A stretch of 9,541 nt of DNA from Streptosporangiaceae bacterium (GTDB lineage Bacteria > Actinomycetota > Actinomycetes > Streptosporangiales > Streptosporangiaceae). The stretch lies in the NCBI GenBank assembly GCA_030043395.1, contig JASHXW010000432.1:1-9541 (forward strand), read 5' to 3'. Under the pieces are notes generated by a model. It saw only the letters and a list, made by a program, of their open reading frames with translations, was not told where the DNA came from and searched no databases. The translations under genes and the position numbers were made by a program. Positions 7,545 to 9,541 of the stretch are shown in pieces (within the stretch, counting starts at the first letter, position 1; the number at the start of each line of letters is the position of its first letter).

Positions 7545-7587
7545 CTCACGGATAGTTAGGATACTGTCCTAACAATCTCACCGATAG
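7545..7587. repeat. 11-bp direct repeat flanking the operator palindrome
   Basis: CTCACGGATAG (7545-7555) and CTCACCGATAG (7577-7587) match at ten of eleven bases with a 32-bp period, about three turns of the DNA helix. The first copy touches the left end of the palindrome and the second starts four bases after the right end. The same-face spacing suggests further protein contacts, either ROK subunits or a second regulator, but this is inference from position only. Confidence 0.5.
7555..7573. promoter_or_regulatory. Probable ROK operator, 7-5-7 inverted repeat
   Basis: GTTAGGA, five bases (TACTG), then TCCTAAC is a perfect dyad in an AT-richer island between the divergent kinase operon and the lipoprotein gene. 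A site of this size suits a dimeric winged-helix regulator, and the ROK gene in the adjacent operon is the only DNA-binding protein encoded nearby. The left arm overlaps TAGGAT (7557-7562), which fits a loose rightward -10 element, and the opposite strand offers TATCCT, so binding could block promoters in either direction; no good -35 was found. A single site controlling both units would explain the divergent layout. Confidence 0.62.
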
Positions 7588-7625
7588 GGTCGCGCAGCAA
7601 AGTTACGGAAACGAAAGGGCTAACC

Positions 7626-7655
7626 CCCAGGATCTTCCCAGGATCCCGAAGATTC
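7626..7655 (+). promoter_or_regulatory. Paired CCCAGGATC repeat and hairpin in the lipoprotein leader
   Basis: CCCAGGATC occurs at 7626-7634 and 7637-7645, an 11-bp period equal to about one helical turn. Overlapping it, GGATCTTC (7630-7637) can pair with GAAGATTC (7648-7655) with one G-U pair and a ten-base loop. It could be a second activator or repressor site, or an RNA structure in the leader. Evidence is the pattern alone. Confidence 0.35.
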
Positions 7656-7808
7656 GTGACATAGATGACTGTACCTGGCACAATCGCCGACAACGGCGTC
7701 GGCTCCGGTCAGCGCGGCAATCGCCCCGCTGGCGCCGTCCGGTTCTGGCGTGCGGGCCGTGACGGCTCTCCCATCGCTACGCGCAGCACATTCACGAAGG
7801 GCCCAAGC

Positions 7809-9497
7809 ATGAGACGCCTTTACAAGTTCGGGGTCGTCATCGCAGTTTGCCTGCTGGCGGCGGCCTGCTCCAGCAATTCAGGTACCAGCGGGGGAAAGAC
7901 ATCCAGCACCGCTAGCGGCACCCTGACCATCGACAACGAGAGCGGCGGCAACTGGACCTGCGATTTCAGCCCGTTCAACCTCTCCGACGTCGGGTTCTCA
8001 CTCGGCATGATCTACGAGCCCCTGGTGTTCGTGGACTCGCTGAACAACGACAAGACCACCCCCTGGCTCGCCACGAAGTGGGCATACAGCAACGGGAACA
8101 AGACGCTGACCTTCACCATCCGCAAGGGCGTGAAGTTCACCAACGGTGACCCGCTGACCCCGGCCGACGTGGTCTACACGTTCAACCTGCTGAAGAACAC
8201 CCTCGTTCACGGCGTCAGGGTCCTGGACATCAACGCGGTGTGGTCGGTCCTGTCGAGCGTCAAGCAGCAGGGATCTGACCAGGTCGTGATGACCTTCAAG
8301 GCGCCCGCGCCGACGTACTTCTACTACATCGCCGACCAGATCGGCATCGTGGACCAGAAGGTCTGGTCGAAGGTCTCCGACCCGGGCAAGTACCCGGACA
8401 CGAACCCAGTCGGCACCGGACCGTACATGTCTGGCGCGAGCGACTGCTCGCCTCAGAACATCACCTACAAGGCCAACCCGCACTACTGGGTGAAGGGCGA
8501 GCCGAAGGTCGAGACCGTCGACTACCCGGCGTTCCTGACCAACGACACCGCCAACACCTGGCTGGCCAGCGGCAAGGCGCAGTGGGGCGGCCAGTTCATC
8601 CCCGACATCAAGACCTTCCTGTCGTCGCAGCCCAGCATCAAGTGGTGGTTCCCGCCGGTGGCGAACGTCGACGTGTTCATCAACCTGAAGAACCCGCTGC
8701 TGTCCAACGTGGCGGTCCGCCAGGCGATGGCATACGCGATCGACCGGCCGAAGGCGAGCCAGCTCGGCGAGTTCGGCTACGAGCCAGCCTCCAACCAGTC
8801 CGACATCGTCACGCCGACGTTCACGAGCTGGCTGGACACCTCGCAGGCCGACAAGTACGGCAACAACTACGCCTACAACCCGAAGAAGGCGATCTCGATC
8901 CTCGAGGCCGCCGGGTTCAAGAAGAACTCCAGCGGAATCTTCGCCAAGAACGGGAAAGCGCTGTCCTTCACGATCGTCAACAACGGCGGCTTCTCTGACT
9001 GGGTCAACGCCGTCAACGTCATCGTGGCTGACCTCAAGGCCGTCGGCATCTCCGTGACGCCGGAAGACCTGTCCCAGACCACCTACGAGGACAAGCTGTA
9101 CGCCGGTCAGTTCGAGCTCGGCTACGGCTCAGAGACTGGCGGCCCGAGCCCGTACTTCGAGTTGCGCCAGCTGCTGTACTCGGCCAACTCCGCGCCGATC
9201 GGCACGCCAGCCGGATCGAACTTCGAGCGCTACAGCAACCCGGCCACCGACGCCCTGATCAACGAGTACGCAAGCTCGACAGACCCGGCGACGCAGCACG
9301 CGATCATCGACAAGCTGCAGGCCGTCATGCTGCAGGACGTCCCGGTCATCCCGGTGACCGAGGCGGTCGACTGGTTCCAGTACGACACCGCCACTGACAC
9401 GGGGTGGCCGACGCCGTCCAACCCGTACGCGCAGCCCGCGCCGTACAACTACCCGGACTGGGGACAGGTGATGCTGCACCTGAAGCCAGCCAGCTAA
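7809..9497 (+). CDS. ABC transporter substrate-binding lipoprotein, family 5 (SBP_bac_5; peptide/oligosaccharide type)
   Basis: The mature protein would be tethered outside the membrane and deliver ligand to an ABC importer. The 562-residue precursor starts with a lipoprotein signal peptide: RR at 2-3, a hydrophobic core, and lipobox LAAAC with the lipidated cysteine at residue 20, then a Ser/Gly/Thr linker. Family 5 hallmarks are the segment with FTIRKGVKFTNGDPLTPADV (about 102-121), a VGTGPY motif, and NVAVRQAMAYAIDR in the second lobe. Relatives bind peptides, nickel or beta-linked oligosaccharides (cellobiose- and mannobiose-type binders are known in this family). Neighbouring GH4, sugar kinase and ROK genes favour a sugar ligand. 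The start is ATG 7809: GAAGGG lies seven bases upstream and the signal peptide begins here; an in-frame ATG 7665 would bury the signal peptide 48 residues inside. A stem-loop follows the stop codon, and permease and ATPase genes are expected beyond the window. Likely controlled from the palindrome at 7555-7573. Confidence 0.93.
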   Translation: MRRLYKFGVVIAVCLLAAACSSNSGTSGGKTSSTASGTLTIDNESGGNWTCDFSPFNLSDVGFSLGMIYEPLVFVDSLNNDKTTPWLATKWAYSNGNKTLTFTIRKGVKFTNGDPLTPADVVYTFNLLKNTLVHGVRVLDINAVWSVLSSVKQQGSDQVVMTFKAPAPTYFYYIADQIGIVDQKVWSKVSDPGKYPDTNPVGTGPYMSGASDCSPQNITYKANPHYWVKGEPKVETVDYPAFLTNDTANTWLASGKAQWGGQFIPDIKTFLSSQPSIKWWFPPVANVDVFINLKNPLLSNVAVRQAMAYAIDRPKASQLGEFGYEPASNQSDIVTPTFTSWLDTSQADKYGNNYAYNPKKAISILEAAGFKKNSSGIFAKNGKALSFTIVNNGGFSDWVNAVNVIVADLKAVGISVTPEDLSQTTYEDKLYAGQFELGYGSETGGPSPYFELRQLLYSANSAPIGTPAGSNFERYSNPATDALINEYASSTDPATQHAIIDKLQAVMLQDVPVIPVTEAVDWFQYDTATDTGWPTPSNPYAQPAPYNYPDWGQVMLHLKPAS

Positions 9498-9506
9498 GGG
9501 CAGAAG

Positions 9507-9541
9507 CTGGCCCGCGGCGGGCCTGACCTGCCGCGGGCCAG
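9507..9541 (+). terminator. Strong stem-loop after the lipoprotein gene
   Basis: CTGGCCCGCGGC (9507-9518) and GCCGCGGGCCAG (9530-9541) form a perfect 12-bp, mostly G-C stem with an 11-base loop, starting nine bases after the TAA stop codon. The window ends with the stem, so a following T-run cannot be checked. It may be a terminator, or a processing and stabilising hairpin that keeps the binding-protein message more abundant than that of downstream permease genes, a known arrangement in ABC importer operons. Confidence 0.65.

Larger units (their letters stand above)
7436..7808. other. Divergent control region between the kinase operon and the lipoprotein gene
   Basis: This 373-bp stretch is taken as non-coding. 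It holds the kinase Shine-Dalgarno (7443-7448), a possible leader hairpin, the operator palindrome with flanking direct repeats, a paired CCCAGGATC repeat with an overlapping hairpin (7626-7655), and the lipoprotein Shine-Dalgarno (GAAGGG, 7796-7801). The frame of the lipoprotein is open upstream to an ATG at 7665, but those 48 codons do not look like a secretion signal and lie before the clear signal peptide, so they are more likely leader RNA. TAGGAT at 7557 and TAGGGT at 7585 are possible rightward -10 boxes. Confidence 0.6.

Noticed and set aside
7665..7808. N-terminal extension of the substrate-binding protein from ATG 7665
   Set aside because: It would place 48 polar residues before a complete lipoprotein signal peptide, and the internal ATG 7809 has a well-spaced GAAGGG site.

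Overview
The window is GC-rich DNA with GC-biased third codon positions, GTG starts, an LAAAC-type lipobox and a ROK/ABC sugar locus, so it looks like a chromosomal segment of a high-GC actinobacterium. Genus cannot be told from the sequence. No rRNA, tRNA, insertion sequence, CRISPR array or phage gene was seen.

Left part (1-3746), envelope genes. A CPBP-family (Rce1/CAAX-like) intramembrane protease gene runs leftward off the window edge. Divergent from it, across about 190 bp, a rightward pair starts: a 716-residue polytopic membrane protein that looks like a GT-C-fold glycosyltransferase, then, 30 bp later, a four-helix membrane protein with a long, basic N-terminus made of fourteen hexapeptide repeats (KTGQA type).

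Right part (3689-9541), carbohydrate locus. Three genes form a leftward operon: PfkB-family sugar kinase, glycoside hydrolase family 4 (6-phospho-beta-glucosidase-like), and a ROK-family repressor-type regulator. The ROK gene runs 58 bp into the 3' end of the repeat-protein gene, tail to tail. Divergent from the operon, a family 5 ABC substrate-binding lipoprotein reads rightward and is followed by a strong stem-loop at the window end; permease and ATPase genes are expected just beyond it. The 373-bp divergent control region holds a perfect 7-5-7 inverted repeat (7555-7573), framed by an 11-bp direct repeat, which is the best candidate for the ROK operator.

Working model (inference): the lipoprotein captures an oligosaccharide, probably a glucoside-type sugar rather than a peptide given its neighbours. 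The kinase and the NAD/metal-dependent GH4 enzyme process it inside the cell, and the ROK protein represses both transcription units until an inducer binds. The most unusual items are the hexapeptide-repeat membrane protein, the composite operator, the pairing of ABC-type uptake with a GH4 enzyme whose relatives usually need phosphorylated substrates, and the ROK protein that lacks the family's zinc-cysteine cluster.
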